Shown here piece after piece: positions 8,972 to 18,720 of a stretch of 32,664 nt of DNA; position 1 is the stretch's first letter; each line of letters opens with the position of its first letter. The notes below the pieces were generated by a model that saw nothing but the letters and a program-made list of their open reading frames with translations, was not told where the DNA came from and made no database searches. The DNA is from Pseudomonadota bacterium (GTDB lineage Bacteria > Pseudomonadota > Gammaproteobacteria > Burkholderiales > Casimicrobiaceae). Position numbers and translations under genes: made by a program. The stretch spans positions 1-32,664 of the forward strand of contig WQTW01000010.1 of assembly GCA_009786085.1 (NCBI GenBank), in the 5' to 3' direction.

Positions 8972-10396
8972 ATGCTCCCCACCATCGCCCTTGTCGGCCG
9001 ACCCAATGTCGGCAAATCGACTTTGTTCAACCGCCTGACCCGCTCGCGGGCGGCGCTGGTGGCTGATTTCCCCGGTTTGACGCGCGACCGCCATTACGGT
9101 CAGGCGCATTGGGGCGGGCGGGCGTTTCTGGTGATCGATACCGGCGGCTTCGAGCCGGTCGTCAAGGACGGCATTTTGCGCGAAATGGCGCGGCAGACCG
9201 AGCAGGCGATCGCCGAAGCCGATCTGGTGGTTTTTCTTGTCGATGCCCGCGAGGGCGTCGCGGCGCAGGATCACATCATTGCCGACAAGTTGCGCCGCAG
9301 CGGTCGTCCGGTGTTGCTGGCGGTCAACAAGGCCGAGGGGCTTCAGCGCGAACGCGCCGCCAGTGATTTTCACGAGTTGGCGCTGGGCGAGCCTTATCCG
9401 ATTTCGTCGGCGCATGGCGACCGCGTCCGTGAGTTGATCGACGAGGCGCTCGATCTCATCGGTGTGCCCTACCCCGACGATGCGGAAAGCGAGGACGACG
9501 AGGCTTGGGACGAAGCGCCGCCTTCATCGCCCGCCGCTACGGAAGCAGACGAAGCAGCCTGCGCGGATCTTGAAAAGTCTCCCGTCAAGCCGATCAAGGT
9601 GGCCATTGTCGGTCGCCCGAATGTCGGAAAGTCCACGTTGATCAACGCGCTGCTCGGCGAGGAGCGGGTGATCGCCTTCGATCAGCCGGGCACGACGCGC
9701 GATTCGATTTATCTCGATTTCAACTATCAGGGGCAGCCGTACATGCTGATCGACACCGCCGGCGTGCGCCGCCGTGGCAAGGTTACTGAGACGGTCGAGA
9801 AGTTTTCGGTGATCAAAACCTTGCAGGCCATCGAGGACGCCAATGTGGTGATTCTACTGCTCGATGCGCAGCAAAATGTCTCCGAGCAGGACGCCCATAT
9901 CGCCTCGTACATTCTGGAAGCCGGACGGGCGCTGGTGGTCGGCATCAACAAGTGGGACGGGCTGACGGCCGACCAGCGCGAAACGGTCAAGCGCGATTTC
10001 GACCGCAAGCTCGGTTTTCTGAGCTTTGCGCGGCATCTGCATCTGTCGGCGCTCAACGCGCAGGGAATGCCCGCGCTGATGAAGGCGGTTCGCGCCGCCT
10101 ACGACGCGGCGACGCGCAAGTTGCCGACGCCGCGGCTGACCCGCTTGCTGCAACAGGCGGTCGAGCGCCAGCAACCGCCGCGCGCCGGTGGCGGACGCCC
10201 CAAGCTCCGCTACGCGCATCAGGGCGGCTCCAATCCGCCGATCATCGTGATCCACGGCTCGGCGCTGGACAGCATCCCGCAAAATTACGTCCGTTATCTG
10301 GAACACTTCTTCTCCGAAGCGTTCCAGCTTGAGGGGACGCCGCTCAGGATACAGTTCAAGACGGGGAAAAACCCTTACGCCGTATCGAAGCGATAG
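8972..10396 (+). CDS. der: Ribosome biogenesis GTPase Der (EngA)
   Basis: Essential GTPase with two tandem G domains, needed for maturation of the 50S ribosomal subunit. The 474-residue product starts at [17 protein letters not shown], the usual Der N-terminus, with the first P-loop at residues 9-17, DTGGF in switch II and NKAEG as G4. After an acidic linker (~170-205) the second domain has [10 protein letters not shown] near 213, [10 protein letters not shown] and NKWDG. The C-terminal KH-like domain ends in a basic tail ([12 protein letters not shown]), as in the family. The frame stays open upstream to 8915, but that start would precede the predicted transcription start and the family does not carry the extension. 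The length is normal. It lies just upstream of hfq, as in many betaproteobacteria. Confidence 0.97.
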   Translation: MLPTIALVGRPNVGKSTLFNRLTRSRAALVADFPGLTRDRHYGQAHWGGRAFLVIDTGGFEPVVKDGILREMARQTEQAIAEADLVVFLVDAREGVAAQDHIIADKLRRSGRPVLLAVNKAEGLQRERAASDFHELALGEPYPISSAHGDRVRELIDEALDLIGVPYPDDAESEDDEAWDEAPPSSPAATEADEAACADLEKSPVKPIKVAIVGRPNVGKSTLINALLGEERVIAFDQPGTTRDSIYLDFNYQGQPYMLIDTAGVRRRGKVTETVEKFSVIKTLQAIEDANVVILLLDAQQNVSEQDAHIASYILEAGRALVVGINKWDGLTADQRETVKRDFDRKLGFLSFARHLHLSALNAQGMPALMKAVRAAYDAATRKLPTPRLTRLLQQAVERQQPPRAGGGRPKLRYAHQGGSNPPIIVIHGSALDSIPQNYVRYLEHFFSEAFQLEGTPLRIQFKTGKNPYAVSKR

Positions 10397-10423
10397 AGCG
10401 TTTCGATACAGCCCCCATCCCAG

Positions 10424-10447
10424 CCTTCCCCCGCAAGCGGGGGAAGG
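10424..10447. repeat. Palindromic intergenic hairpin (CCTTCCCCCGC / GCGGGGGAAGG)
   Basis: Perfect 11-bp arms with a 2-nt centre, 28 nt after the der stop. It belongs to the family of GC-rich palindromes found again at 10490-10513, 22343-22368, 29560-29585 and, less perfect, at 29641-29660. It may double as a transcription stop after der, though no T-run follows. Confidence 0.8.
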
Positions 10448-10489
10448 GGTTTCGTCCCTTTCGCCGCCTGCGGAAGAAATGGCTCCGTT

Positions 10490-10513
10490 CCCTCCCCCGC
10501 TTGCGGGGGAGGG
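10490..10513. repeat. Second palindromic hairpin between der and hfq
   Basis: CCCTCCCCCGC and GCGGGGGAGGG arms around 'tt'. It is paired with the palindrome at 10424-10447, and the bases in between are low in complexity. The remainder of the 320-base der-hfq gap holds only a possible extended -10 (TGCTATGAT, 10598-10606) that could drive hfq. Confidence 0.75.
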
Positions 10514-10600
10514 GTGGGGTGGAATCGTTAACGGTGCAGGAAAGTAAACGACAAAGCCAAAACAACGCTAAAAAATCGCACACAACCCGCCCGAACTTGC

Positions 10601-10606
10601 TATGAT
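10601..10606 (+). promoter_or_regulatory. Possible extended -10 element for hfq
   Basis: TGCTATGAT (10598-10606) matches an extended -10 (TGn plus TATGAT), 110 nt upstream of the hfq start. The -35 position has no good match, as is allowed for extended -10 promoters. It implies a long 5' leader for hfq. Confidence 0.35.
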
Positions 10607-10716
10607 CGCGTTTACGCCTCGTCGTCAGGATGGCTCTTTGGGTTGTTTTGACGCTGGAGACGCGTGGGTTCGGTATCTCCGGTTGTACCGGTTTATTTTT
10701 TTGCGGGAGTTTTTTT

Positions 10717-10986
10717 ATGAGCAATAAAGGGCAAATGCTACAAGACCCGTTCCTCAACGCATTGCGCAAGGAACACGTGCAGGTTTCGATTTATCTGGTC
10801 AACGGTATCAAGTTGCAAGGGCAAATCGAGTCATTCGATCAATACGTGGTGTTGCTGAAGAATACCGTCACTCAAATGGTGTACAAACACGCCATTTCGA
10901 CGGTCGTTCCGGCTCGTGCCATAAGCATGCTGCACAGCGCTCCCGCCACTGCGCAGGAAACGCCTGACGACGAAGAAGAAATGTAA
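10717..10986 (+). CDS. hfq: RNA-binding protein Hfq
   Basis: Hexameric Sm-like RNA chaperone that pairs small RNAs with mRNAs. The 89-residue product begins [19 protein letters not shown], the canonical start, preceded by GGGAG 7 nt upstream. The same frame is open back to 10630, but those residues are not Hfq-like. The Sm1 motif ([20 protein letters not shown]) and Sm2 motif ([13 protein letters not shown]) are intact, including the YKHA signature. The C-terminal tail is short and acidic (TPDDEEEM). It is followed by hflX, the standard arrangement in proteobacteria. Confidence 0.98.
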   Translation: MSNKGQMLQDPFLNALRKEHVQVSIYLVNGIKLQGQIESFDQYVVLLKNTVTQMVYKHAISTVVPARAISMLHSAPATAQETPDDEEEM

Positions 10987-10993
10987 CCTGTTC

Positions 10994-11031
10994 CGGGGCG
11001 GCAGTATCGCAAGCCGCATCATGCCGCCCCG
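10994..11031 (+). terminator. Strong hairpin after hfq
   Basis: A 10-bp perfect stem CGGGGCGGCA / TGCCGCCCCG with an 18-nt loop starts 7 nt after the hfq stop. It is followed by AAAAATTC instead of a T-run, so it is not a textbook intrinsic terminator. It may stabilise the hfq mRNA 3' end or reduce read-through into hflX. Confidence 0.5.
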
Positions 11032-11124
11032 AAAAATTCAGTCCTATTTTTACCCTTCCCTTCTCTTTCGCTGTTGCGGCTTCGTCCCAACGGGTTGCCT
11101 TAGGTTTCCTGCGCACTGTTCTCT

Positions 11125-12294
11125 ATGTTTGACCGTCCTGCTTCCGGTACCCGCGCGCTGTTGGTTCGTCTCGATTTCGGTGAGGGGCAAACCGCGTTGC
11201 GCCTCGAAGAACTGAAAGAGTTGGCTCTTTCGGCGGGCGCGGCGGTGCTCGGCACGGTTTCGGGGCGTCGCGCCAAACCGGATCCGGCGTTTTTTGCCGG
11301 TCGCGGCAAAGTCGATGAAATCGCCGAACAATGCCGTCTCACCGGCGCCGATCTGGTTCTTTTCGACCACCCGCTGACCGGCGTCCAGCAGCGCAATCTC
11401 GAGCAGGCGCTGAAATGTCGCGTTCTCGATCGTGTCGGTCTGATTCTCGACATTTTCGCGCAACGCGCGCGCAGCGCCGAAGGCAAGCTGCAAGTCGAAC
11501 TGGCGCAACTGAAGCATTTGTCAACCCGCTTGGTCGGCGGCTGGACTCACCTCGAACGGCAAAAAGGCGGCATCGGCCTGCGCGGCGGGCCGGGCGAAAC
11601 GCAGCTCGAAGTTGACCGCCGGTTGATCACGCAACGCATCAAGCGGCTGAACGCCCAACTCGCCAAACTCACCCGCACCCGACAGACGCAAAGTCGCACC
11701 CGCGCCCGCGCACGGGTGCGAACCCTGGCGCTGGTCGGCTATACCAATGCCGGTAAATCCACCCTCTTCAATCAGTTGACGCGCGAGCAACTGCATGCCG
11801 CCGATCAGTTGTTCGCCACGCTGGACACCACCCTGCGCCGTCTGCCGATCCCGGGGGCGCAAACGATCGTGTTGTCCGATACGGTCGGCTTCATCCGCGA
11901 TCTGCCGCATGATCTTGTCGTTGCTTTCCGCGCCACGCTGTCGGAAGCGGCGGAGGCCGATTTGCTCCTGCATGTGATCGACGCCTCAAACCCGCAGCGC
12001 GACGAGCAGATCGACGCGGTCAATCAGGTGCTCGACGAGATCGGCGCCGGCGAACGCCCGCAGCTTCGTATCCTCAACAAAATCGACCGCGCGGCGCTGG
12101 CGCCCGGAATCGAACGCGACGGCTATGGTAGAATCCAGACGGTTCGCCTGAGCGCATTGACCGGAGAAGGATGTTCCGATTTGCGGCTCGCGCTGGCGGA
12201 GATTTTTCCGTCGGCAGAATTTTCCGACAGGGGATCGGAACCATTCCGCGAAGAAACCGAGGTGCTGTCTGTGTCGCCGGGTTCTTCTAACTGA
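11125..12294 (+). CDS. hflX: GTPase HflX
   Basis: Ribosome-associated GTPase that splits stalled or stress-damaged 70S ribosomes. The product has 389 residues. The N-terminal HflX domain shows FAGRGKVDEI (~57-66) and DHPLTGVQQRNLE, then a coiled stretch with GGPGETQLEVDRR (~154-166). The G domain follows, with P-loop GYTNAGKST (205-213), DTVGFIRDLP and NKID. The C-terminal tail is short. There is no clear Shine-Dalgarno before the ATG, but the start gives the usual N-terminus. It lies 139 nt after hfq and 24 nt before hflK, consistent with an hfq-hflX-hflK-hflC transcription unit. Confidence 0.96.
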   Translation: MFDRPASGTRALLVRLDFGEGQTALRLEELKELALSAGAAVLGTVSGRRAKPDPAFFAGRGKVDEIAEQCRLTGADLVLFDHPLTGVQQRNLEQALKCRVLDRVGLILDIFAQRARSAEGKLQVELAQLKHLSTRLVGGWTHLERQKGGIGLRGGPGETQLEVDRRLITQRIKRLNAQLAKLTRTRQTQSRTRARARVRTLALVGYTNAGKSTLFNQLTREQLHAADQLFATLDTTLRRLPIPGAQTIVLSDTVGFIRDLPHDLVVAFRATLSEAAEADLLLHVIDASNPQRDEQIDAVNQVLDEIGAGERPQLRILNKIDRAALAPGIERDGYGRIQTVRLSALTGEGCSDLRLALAEIFPSAEFSDRGSEPFREETEVLSVSPGSSN

Positions 12295-12318
12295 GTTTTT
12301 TCATTCTTTTCGATACTT

Positions 12319-13545
12319 ATGTCTTTCAACGATCCACAATGGGGAAAAAGAGACGACGACCGTCGTCCATCGCCGAATCAGGACGGCCCGCCCGATCTTG
12401 ACGCGATTTGGCAGAACGTCAACAAGCGCCTGAACGAAATGTTCGGCAACAAGGAAAGTGGCAACCGCAAGCCGCCGTCCGGCGACCGCCCGCCGCAAAT
12501 GCCTTTCCCGCTGCCCGGCGGCAGCGGCGTGTGGCTGGCGGTTCTTGTCGCGGCCTTGTGGCTGGCGAGCGGCTTCTACATTGTCAAAGAAGACAGCCGT
12601 GGCGTCGTCACCCGTTTCGGCAAACACATCGAGACGCGCCAACCCGGCTTGCAATGGCATTTGCCGTTCCCGATCGAGCGCGCCGAAGTCGTGCCGTTCA
12701 CGAAGATGCATGAAATCACCATCGGTTACCGTGGCGATGTTTCAAACCGCGTTGACCGCGAAGCGACGATGTTGACCGACGATGAAAACATCGTCGATAT
12801 TTTGTTCAGCGTTCAGTGGAACTTGCACAGCGCCGAAGATTTCGTTTTCAGGAACCGCGATCCGGAACAGATTATCAAATTCGTCGCCGAAACCGCGATC
12901 CGCGAAGTCGTCGGAAAGAGCAAGATGGACGAGGTGCTCTACCTTGATCAGGCACGGATCACATCGGAAACCCGAACGCTGATGCAGCAAATGCTCGACA
13001 GCTACGCGACAGGCGTGACGGTTCAGCAAGTGGCCTTGCAAAGCAGGCAACCGCCGGATCCTGTGCAAGCGGCGTTTGCCGACGCCGTCAGAGCCGGTCA
13101 GGACAAAGAGCGGATGGAAAACGAAGGCCGAGCTTACGCCAACAACGTCGTGCCGCGCGCTCAGGGTGTCGCCTCGCGCTTGCGTGAAGAAGCCGCCGGC
13201 TACGCGGTGGAAGTCGCGCAGCGCGCCGAAGGTGACGCGCAGCGTTTCACCCAACAGCTCGCCGAATACAGAAAAGCGCCGGAAGTGACCCGCACGCGTT
13301 TGTACCTCGACACGATGCAGGCGGTGATGACGAGCACCAGCAAAATCGTGATCGATCAGCAAAACAGCAACAACCTGCTTTACATGCCGCTGGATCAACT
13401 GCTGCAACAATCGGCAGCGGCCTTGCCGACCTTGTCCTCGACGGCTGGTCGCTCTGTCGCGCCGCCTGCCGACGACAAAAGTGTCCCCGTAACCCCTTCC
13501 GAAGCAACCGGTCGCAATAACCGCGATCTGTTGCGCAACCGCTAA
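12319..13545 (+). CDS. hflK: FtsH protease activity modulator HflK
   Basis: Inner-membrane SPFH/band-7 protein that forms the HflKC cage around the FtsH protease. The 408-residue product has a Gly/Pro-rich cytoplasmic N-terminus containing WQNVNKRLNEMFG (typical HflK), one membrane segment at about 69-89 (VWLAVLVAALWLASGFYIV), then the SPFH domain beginning EDSRGVVTRFGKH. The helical C-terminal half carries the RAEGDAQRF segment, and a low-complexity tail follows. The length is normal. hflC starts 14 nt after its stop, so the two should be translated together. Confidence 0.97.
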   Translation: MSFNDPQWGKRDDDRRPSPNQDGPPDLDAIWQNVNKRLNEMFGNKESGNRKPPSGDRPPQMPFPLPGGSGVWLAVLVAALWLASGFYIVKEDSRGVVTRFGKHIETRQPGLQWHLPFPIERAEVVPFTKMHEITIGYRGDVSNRVDREATMLTDDENIVDILFSVQWNLHSAEDFVFRNRDPEQIIKFVAETAIREVVGKSKMDEVLYLDQARITSETRTLMQQMLDSYATGVTVQQVALQSRQPPDPVQAAFADAVRAGQDKERMENEGRAYANNVVPRAQGVASRLREEAAGYAVEVAQRAEGDAQRFTQQLAEYRKAPEVTRTRLYLDTMQAVMTSTSKIVIDQQNSNNLLYMPLDQLLQQSAAALPTLSSTAGRSVAPPADDKSVPVTPSEATGRNNRDLLRNR

Positions 13546-13559
13546 TCCGGAGAGCCGCC

Positions 13560-14435
13560 ATGAAATTTCTTTCGACTTTCCTTGCCATTCTCGTCGCCCT
13601 CTTTCTGGTCTTTTCGCAGGTCGTCTATACCGTCGATCAGCGCCAGTACGCGATCAAATTCCAGTTCGGCGAAATCGTCAGCACCCAGGTCAACCCCGGT
13701 ATTGCGTTCAAATGGCCGTTGATCCAGAACGTTAGTTTCTACGACAAACGCAACATGACGATGACCAGTGTCAACAGCGACAACATCATGACTTCGGAGA
13801 AAAAGCCGCTGCTGATCGACTTCGTCGTTCTGTGGCGTATCACCGATGTCGGTCAATACTACCGTAGCGTCGCCGGCGACGAAGAGAGCGCGAAACAGCG
13901 TCTTGAGCGCACCGTGCGCGGCCATCTGGTGAACGAAATCAACCTGCGCAAGATTCATGATGTGATCTCCTCGGAGCGGGACAAGATCACCGCCGCGACG
14001 CGATTGAACGCCAACGAATTTGCCAAACAGCTCGGTATCGAAATCGTCGATGTGCGTTTGCGGCGCGTCGATTTTCCAACCGATGTCACCACCTCCGTTT
14101 ATGACCGGATGCGGGCGGAACGTCTGCAAGCTGCCAATAAATCGCGTGCGGATGGCGCCGCTGAGAAGGAAAGAATTCAGGCGGAAGCGGATCGGGCGCG
14201 TCAGGTCATCGTTGCCGAAGCCTACAAGGAAGCGCAGACGATCAAGGGTAAGGGCGACGCTGAAGCGACGGCCATTTATGCCAAAGCCTATAACGCCGAC
14301 GCCGAGTTCTACAATTTCTACCGCAGTCTGGAAGCCTACAAGGAGACCTTCCAGGGCAGGAACGATGCTCTCGTCCTCGATCCCTCTTCGGATTTCTTCC
14401 GTTATTTCAAACGTTATAGAAACGGCAAGCCCTGA
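13560..14435 (+). CDS. hflC: FtsH protease activity modulator HflC
   Basis: Partner of HflK in the periplasm-facing HflKC complex that regulates FtsH. The 291-residue product has an N-terminal membrane anchor (FLAILVALFLVFSQVVYTV, about 6-24), the SPFH domain (QYAIKFQFGEIV, GIAFKWPLIQNV), then a charged helical stretch (AEKERIQAEADRARQVIVAEAYKEAQ) and the C-terminal FYRSLEAYKETF motif typical of HflC. GGAG lies 8 nt before the ATG. It is directly downstream of hflK. Confidence 0.97.
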   Translation: MKFLSTFLAILVALFLVFSQVVYTVDQRQYAIKFQFGEIVSTQVNPGIAFKWPLIQNVSFYDKRNMTMTSVNSDNIMTSEKKPLLIDFVVLWRITDVGQYYRSVAGDEESAKQRLERTVRGHLVNEINLRKIHDVISSERDKITAATRLNANEFAKQLGIEIVDVRLRRVDFPTDVTTSVYDRMRAERLQAANKSRADGAAEKERIQAEADRARQVIVAEAYKEAQTIKGKGDAEATAIYAKAYNADAEFYNFYRSLEAYKETFQGRNDALVLDPSSDFFRYFKRYRNGKP

Positions 14436-14463
14436 TCGCGGCTAACCGCGGTCTTCGGAAACC

Positions 14464-14646
14464 ATGAAAACGTTGGCGCTGGCGATTGCGTTGCTGTGCA
14501 TTCTGGAAGGGCTGCTGCCCTTCCTCGCCCCCGCGCAATGGCGCGAGATTTTTCGCAAGATCATTGCTTTCTCGGACGGCCAGTTGCGTTTTATCGGGCT
14601 GATCTCGATTGTCGCCGGCGTACTGTTGTGGGTGATGTTTCAATGA
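14464..14646 (+). CDS. DUF2065 family small membrane protein (YjeT-like)
   Basis: A 60-residue protein with two hydrophobic segments (about 3-20 and 41-58). The sequence matches the DUF2065 pattern: LEGLLPFLAP near the start, WREIFRKI in the middle and LRFIGLISIVAGVLLW at the end. In E. coli and many other proteobacteria this gene sits between hflC and purA, as here. Its function is unknown; the position suggests a link to HflKC or FtsH, but that is inference. Confidence 0.9.
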   Translation: MKTLALAIALLCILEGLLPFLAPAQWREIFRKIIAFSDGQLRFIGLISIVAGVLLWVMFQ

Positions 14647-14685
14647 CGGCAGTCTTGGTTTCGCTTAAAAATTTACGCACTCCAC

Positions 14686-14691
14686 TATAAT
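14686..14691 (+). promoter_or_regulatory. Putative -10 box of purA
   Basis: A perfect TATAAT, 43 nt before the purA ATG, lies in the short gap after the DUF2065 gene. No clear -35 is seen at 17 nt. This suggests purA can be transcribed separately from the hfl genes. Confidence 0.45.
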
Positions 14692-14727
14692 ATTCACCGT
14701 AATTCTGGCTTTCAAAGAAAGGCATGA

Positions 14728-16113
<1,386 letters not shown>

Positions 16114-16131
16114 CTCACGCGAAGCCACGAA

Positions 16132-16635
16132 ATGCCGGAAAAACTCAACATCAGTTGGCCGCAGTACCACACCATGATTGAGCAACTCGCGCTGAAAGTG
16201 CACGAGTCGGGCTGGTCTTTCGATCAAATCGTTTGCGTTGCGCGCGGCGGCATGCGCATCGGCGATGTCTTGTCGCGCATCTACGAACGGCCGCTGGCGA
16301 TTCTCGCCACACATTCCTATACCGCAGACGACGGCACTGTGCGCGGCGAACTGGTCGTCGCCGAACACATGTCGATGACTTCGCCGCGCCTCGGCGAACG
16401 TATCCTGCTCGTCGATGATATGGTCGATTCCGGGGTCACACTGAAAAAAGTCGTCGAAACGCTACCGCAGCGCTACCCCAACATCAAAGAAATCAAAACC
16501 GCCGTGCTGTGGTGGAAAGCCTGCTCCATCTTCAAACCCGATTACTGGATCGACTACCTGCCCGACAGCCCGTGGATTTACCAGCCTTTTGAAATCTACG
16601 ATCAGATGCGGATCGACGACATCCGCAACCGTTAA
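16132..16635 (+). CDS. Purine-type phosphoribosyltransferase
   Basis: Type I phosphoribosyltransferase of 167 residues, probably salvaging hypoxanthine, guanine or xanthine from PRPP. The PRPP-binding loop ILLVDDMVDSGVTL (91-104) is intact, and an upstream VCVARGGMRIGDVLS segment forms the pyrophosphate loop. WWKACSIFKPDYWIDYLPDSPWIYQPFE near the C-terminus resembles the family's base-binding hood. Placement directly after purA fits a purine role. The exact base specificity cannot be read from the sequence. It converges with the toxin gene below, with one base between the stops. Confidence 0.9.
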   Translation: MPEKLNISWPQYHTMIEQLALKVHESGWSFDQIVCVARGGMRIGDVLSRIYERPLAILATHSYTADDGTVRGELVVAEHMSMTSPRLGERILLVDDMVDSGVTLKKVVETLPQRYPNIKEIKTAVLWWKACSIFKPDYWIDYLPDSPWIYQPFEIYDQMRIDDIRNR

Positions 16636-16636
16636 G

Positions 16637-17086
16637 CTATACAGGCGACGATACCGATTTTACAGAACGGCCAAAGACCGGAACACCCGCAAGCGATGCC
16701 GCCTTCGCCAGACCGGCATCGAGCGTTGCCAGCGGAGTGTTCATACGCAAGGCGAGTTCCAGATAGGCCGCATCGTACACCGACAACTTGTATCGACGAG
16801 CGAGATTCAGCGTATCGCCGAGCGCACGTCCGGCTGTCGCCGGATCAGTCACGATGTTGAGCCGCTCCAGAAGAGCAATGAATCGCTGCGAGTCGGCTTC
16901 GGTCACCATTTTCCTGGCTTCGAGTTTGGTGACGACGTTACCCACTTCCAGCGGCCAAAGCGAAGGCACCAGAGCCTGCGACGCTTTCAGCGTTTCCAAA
17001 ACTGCACCTGCATACTTTGTCCCTGCCGGGTGGGTATCGGGCGCCAACCAAAGCAACGCCACGGAAGCATCCAGAACGAAACTCAC
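16637..17086 (-). CDS. VapC-like PIN-domain toxin
   Basis: A 149-residue PIN-domain protein, presumably an Mg-dependent ribonuclease toxin. The acidic residues expected of the PIN active site are present: Asp6 in FVLDASVALLW, Glu in SLWPLEVGNVV, Asp in SVYDAAYLELA, and Asp in ATLDAGLAKAA. Its start codon overlaps the stop of the antitoxin gene by 4 bases (ATGA), so the two are translationally coupled. The C-terminal half closely resembles that of the second PIN protein at 20687-21097. The cognate antitoxin is the Phd-like protein just upstream. Target RNA unknown. Confidence 0.88.
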   Translation of the reverse strand: MSFVLDASVALLWLAPDTHPAGTKYAGAVLETLKASQALVPSLWPLEVGNVVTKLEARKMVTEADSQRFIALLERLNIVTDPATAGRALGDTLNLARRYKLSVYDAAYLELALRMNTPLATLDAGLAKAASLAGVPVFGRSVKSVSSPV

Positions 17087-17328
17087 GCCCGCCCCTCGTT
17101 GATGAGTGCCTTGATATCGATACCGCTCACCGGCTTGCGGGTTTGCATGAACGCCAGCATTTCATCGGCAGCCGCCGCAGCGTCCGAGTGCTTGCTTTCT
17201 TCCGCCGGCACCAGATCGGCGATGGCTTCACCCCGCAGGGTGATGGTATAGCGGTTGCCGGCACGAACGCCGCGCAGTAACTCCGGCAGCCTCGTCTTGG
17301 CTTCATACGATCCGACTTCGATATTCAT
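17083..17328 (-). CDS. Phd/YefM-type antitoxin
   Basis: An 81-residue antitoxin whose N-terminal DNA-binding fold matches the Phd/YefM pattern (VGSYEAKTRLPELLRGVRAG, then YTITLRGEAIADLVPAEE). The C-terminal part would wrap the PIN toxin. I chose ATG 17328 over the in-frame start at 17346 because AGGAG lies 9 nt before it and MNIEVGSYEAKT is the usual start. The gene precedes the toxin, and a promoter with an overlapping palindrome lies just upstream, as expected for autoregulation. Confidence 0.88.
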   Translation of the reverse strand: MNIEVGSYEAKTRLPELLRGVRAGNRYTITLRGEAIADLVPAEESKHSDAAAAADEMLAFMQTRKPVSGIDIKALINEGRA

Positions 17329-17354
17329 GAGGTAGTTCTCCTGCAAGGCGACTA

Positions 17355-17387
17355 GACCAGTATATAGACCGGTCGCAACTCAGTCAA
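17355..17387 (-). promoter_or_regulatory. Promoter with overlapping palindromic operator for the first TA pair
   Basis: On the minus strand TTGACT (17387-17382) and TATACT (17364-17359) are 17 nt apart, a near-consensus sigma-70 promoter. A 20-bp imperfect palindrome at 17355-17374 (16 of 20 positions self-complementary, arms GACC..GGTC) covers the -10. This is the arrangement expected for repression by the Phd-like antitoxin. Confidence 0.65.
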
Positions 17388-17464
17388 GCAAAATACCGCC
17401 ATCGGGAAAGGTTAGCTGTTTTCTTATTCTGCGTCCTGCGCCTTCGCGCAGACGGGGTATCTGG

Positions 17465-17522
17465 CTCCTGATTTCTGGTTTCTGACTTCTGACCTCTGAT
17501 CCCTGACCTCTGATTCCTGACC
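17465..17522. repeat. Low-complexity run of 'tctgacc/tctgatt' units
   Basis: Degenerate tandem units of 7-8 bases ('ttctgac', 'ctctgatcc', 'ctgacctctgatt') end just before the modA stop codon. A reverse-orientation trace of the same wording ('aatcagatgtcagaaatcag') follows yebC at about 29484-29512. Confidence 0.6.
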
Positions 17523-17523
17523 A

Positions 17524-18354
17524 TCACCCTGCAGGAATCAGAAAGCCGTAACGCTTCAGGATCGTTTTGGTTCTATCGCTCAGCATGTATCGGTAAAACC
17601 GGCGCGCAGTATCGCCGGCATTTTTGAGCAGCACCATCCGCTCGCGCAGCGGAGCGCACAGCGTGTCCGATACCAACGAACATTTTCCGCCACGCGCCAC
17701 CATCAGTTGACCGGCCTGCGAATAGGCGACGAGCGCCCCCTGTACCGCGCCGCTGATGGCAATTTGCGCCGTGTGCGTTACATCGCTGCCGATCGCCAAC
17801 AACGGTTGTATTTCTTCCCACACCAATTTACGGCGCAACGCTTCTTCCGCCAGACGACCATAGGAATCGGCTACGGGATCGGCGATGGCAAAACGCTGCA
17901 AGCGACCGTCGCGCAACGCCGAGCGTATGTCCCCCAGGAAATTATCGGCTTTCAACGGCGATTCGGAAGGAACATAAAACGCCAGTCGGCCTATTGCATA
18001 TACGTCACCGCGCCCTTCGGTTCTGTCAGCATCGACCAACTGCGTGACGAGTGCCTCATCGGACGACAAAAACATCTCGAACGGCGCCCCTGCCAGAATT
18101 TGTGAATAAAAATAACGCGCCGTACCCAGGGCGATCCGCGGCTTCATCCCTGTCTCGGCTTCAAAACCGCCGACGATTTCCGCCAGCAATGGTTGCAAAT
18201 CCGAAGAAGCGGCAATCGTCGGTGGCTCGGGTTTCCTCTCCTCGTTTGCGGGCGCTCTCCTGCTTTGCGCCCTGGCAACACCCCAGGACGCGGCAGTCAT
18301 CCAGACCCCGCCCGCCGTCAGCATTTTCAGGATTGTGCGCCGCCGTTCAAACAT
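17524..18354 (-). CDS. modA: ModA-like molybdate-binding periplasmic protein
   Basis: Extracellular solute-binding protein of the molybdate/tungstate type, 276 residues. The N-terminus ERRRTILKMLTAGG..ARAQS has a twin-arginine-like motif and a hydrophobic stretch, suggesting export, perhaps by Tat. The mature part starts with the family pattern (TIAASSDLQPLLAEIVGGFE, then GMKPRIALGTARYFYSQILAGAPFEMFLSSDE), followed by IGRLAFYVP, FAIADPVADSYGRLAEEAL and the C-terminal lobe. The usual modB and modC partners are not adjacent, so it is an isolated copy. Specificity for molybdate is family-based and not proven. Confidence 0.8.
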   Translation of the reverse strand: MFERRRTILKMLTAGGVWMTAASWGVARAQSRRAPANEERKPEPPTIAASSDLQPLLAEIVGGFEAETGMKPRIALGTARYFYSQILAGAPFEMFLSSDEALVTQLVDADRTEGRGDVYAIGRLAFYVPSESPLKADNFLGDIRSALRDGRLQRFAIADPVADSYGRLAEEALRRKLVWEEIQPLLAIGSDVTHTAQIAISGAVQGALVAYSQAGQLMVARGGKCSLVSDTLCAPLRERMVLLKNAGDTARRFYRYMLSDRTKTILKRYGFLIPAG

Positions 18355-18477
18355 GGCATCTTTCGTGCTCGTTAAAAGACAGAACTCGTTGTAGCATAAA
18401 CCATTGAAAAAATGTCAATAAAGCGATAAATGGCGCCATCGCGCCGCCGAGCATACAACAACGCCCTGCAAGCGATA

Positions 18478-18715
18478 ATCCTAAAAACCTCAGTTGACCG
18501 CTTGTGAACTTATGAAAAACTGCATGGTAGCTTGTTTTGGAGCCTTTTTCACCATTCACCCTTTGGGTAAGTGCGCTACGCGCTCTCCAGCACTACGTCC
18601 GCCGCGCCATGCTGCGTTGCTCCTCCTCGCGGGGTGGCAGCCCGCGTCGTCTCGCGCCTTGCCTGGCACAGCGGGCGCAGCACTGGCGAGCACGCCCAAC
18701 TGAGGTTTTTAGGAT
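18478..18715 (+). mobile_element. MITE-like element, copy 1 (238 bp)
   Basis: A non-coding element bounded by perfect 19-bp terminal inverted repeats: ATCCTAAAAACCTCAGTTG at 18478-18496 and its complement at 18697-18715. The interior shares a block ('atggtagcttgttttggagcc' and onward) with copies 2 and 3. Between two 'cagcact' direct repeats (18588-18594 and 18678-18684) lies about 90 bp that the other copies lack. It contains no transposase. Confidence 0.75.
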
Positions 18716-18720
18716 AATTT

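Noticed and set aside
10630..10716. Longer Hfq with a 29-residue N-terminal extension
   Set aside because: The extension is hydrophobic and unlike any Hfq; a good ribosome site precedes the internal ATG at 10717, which gives the canonical start.
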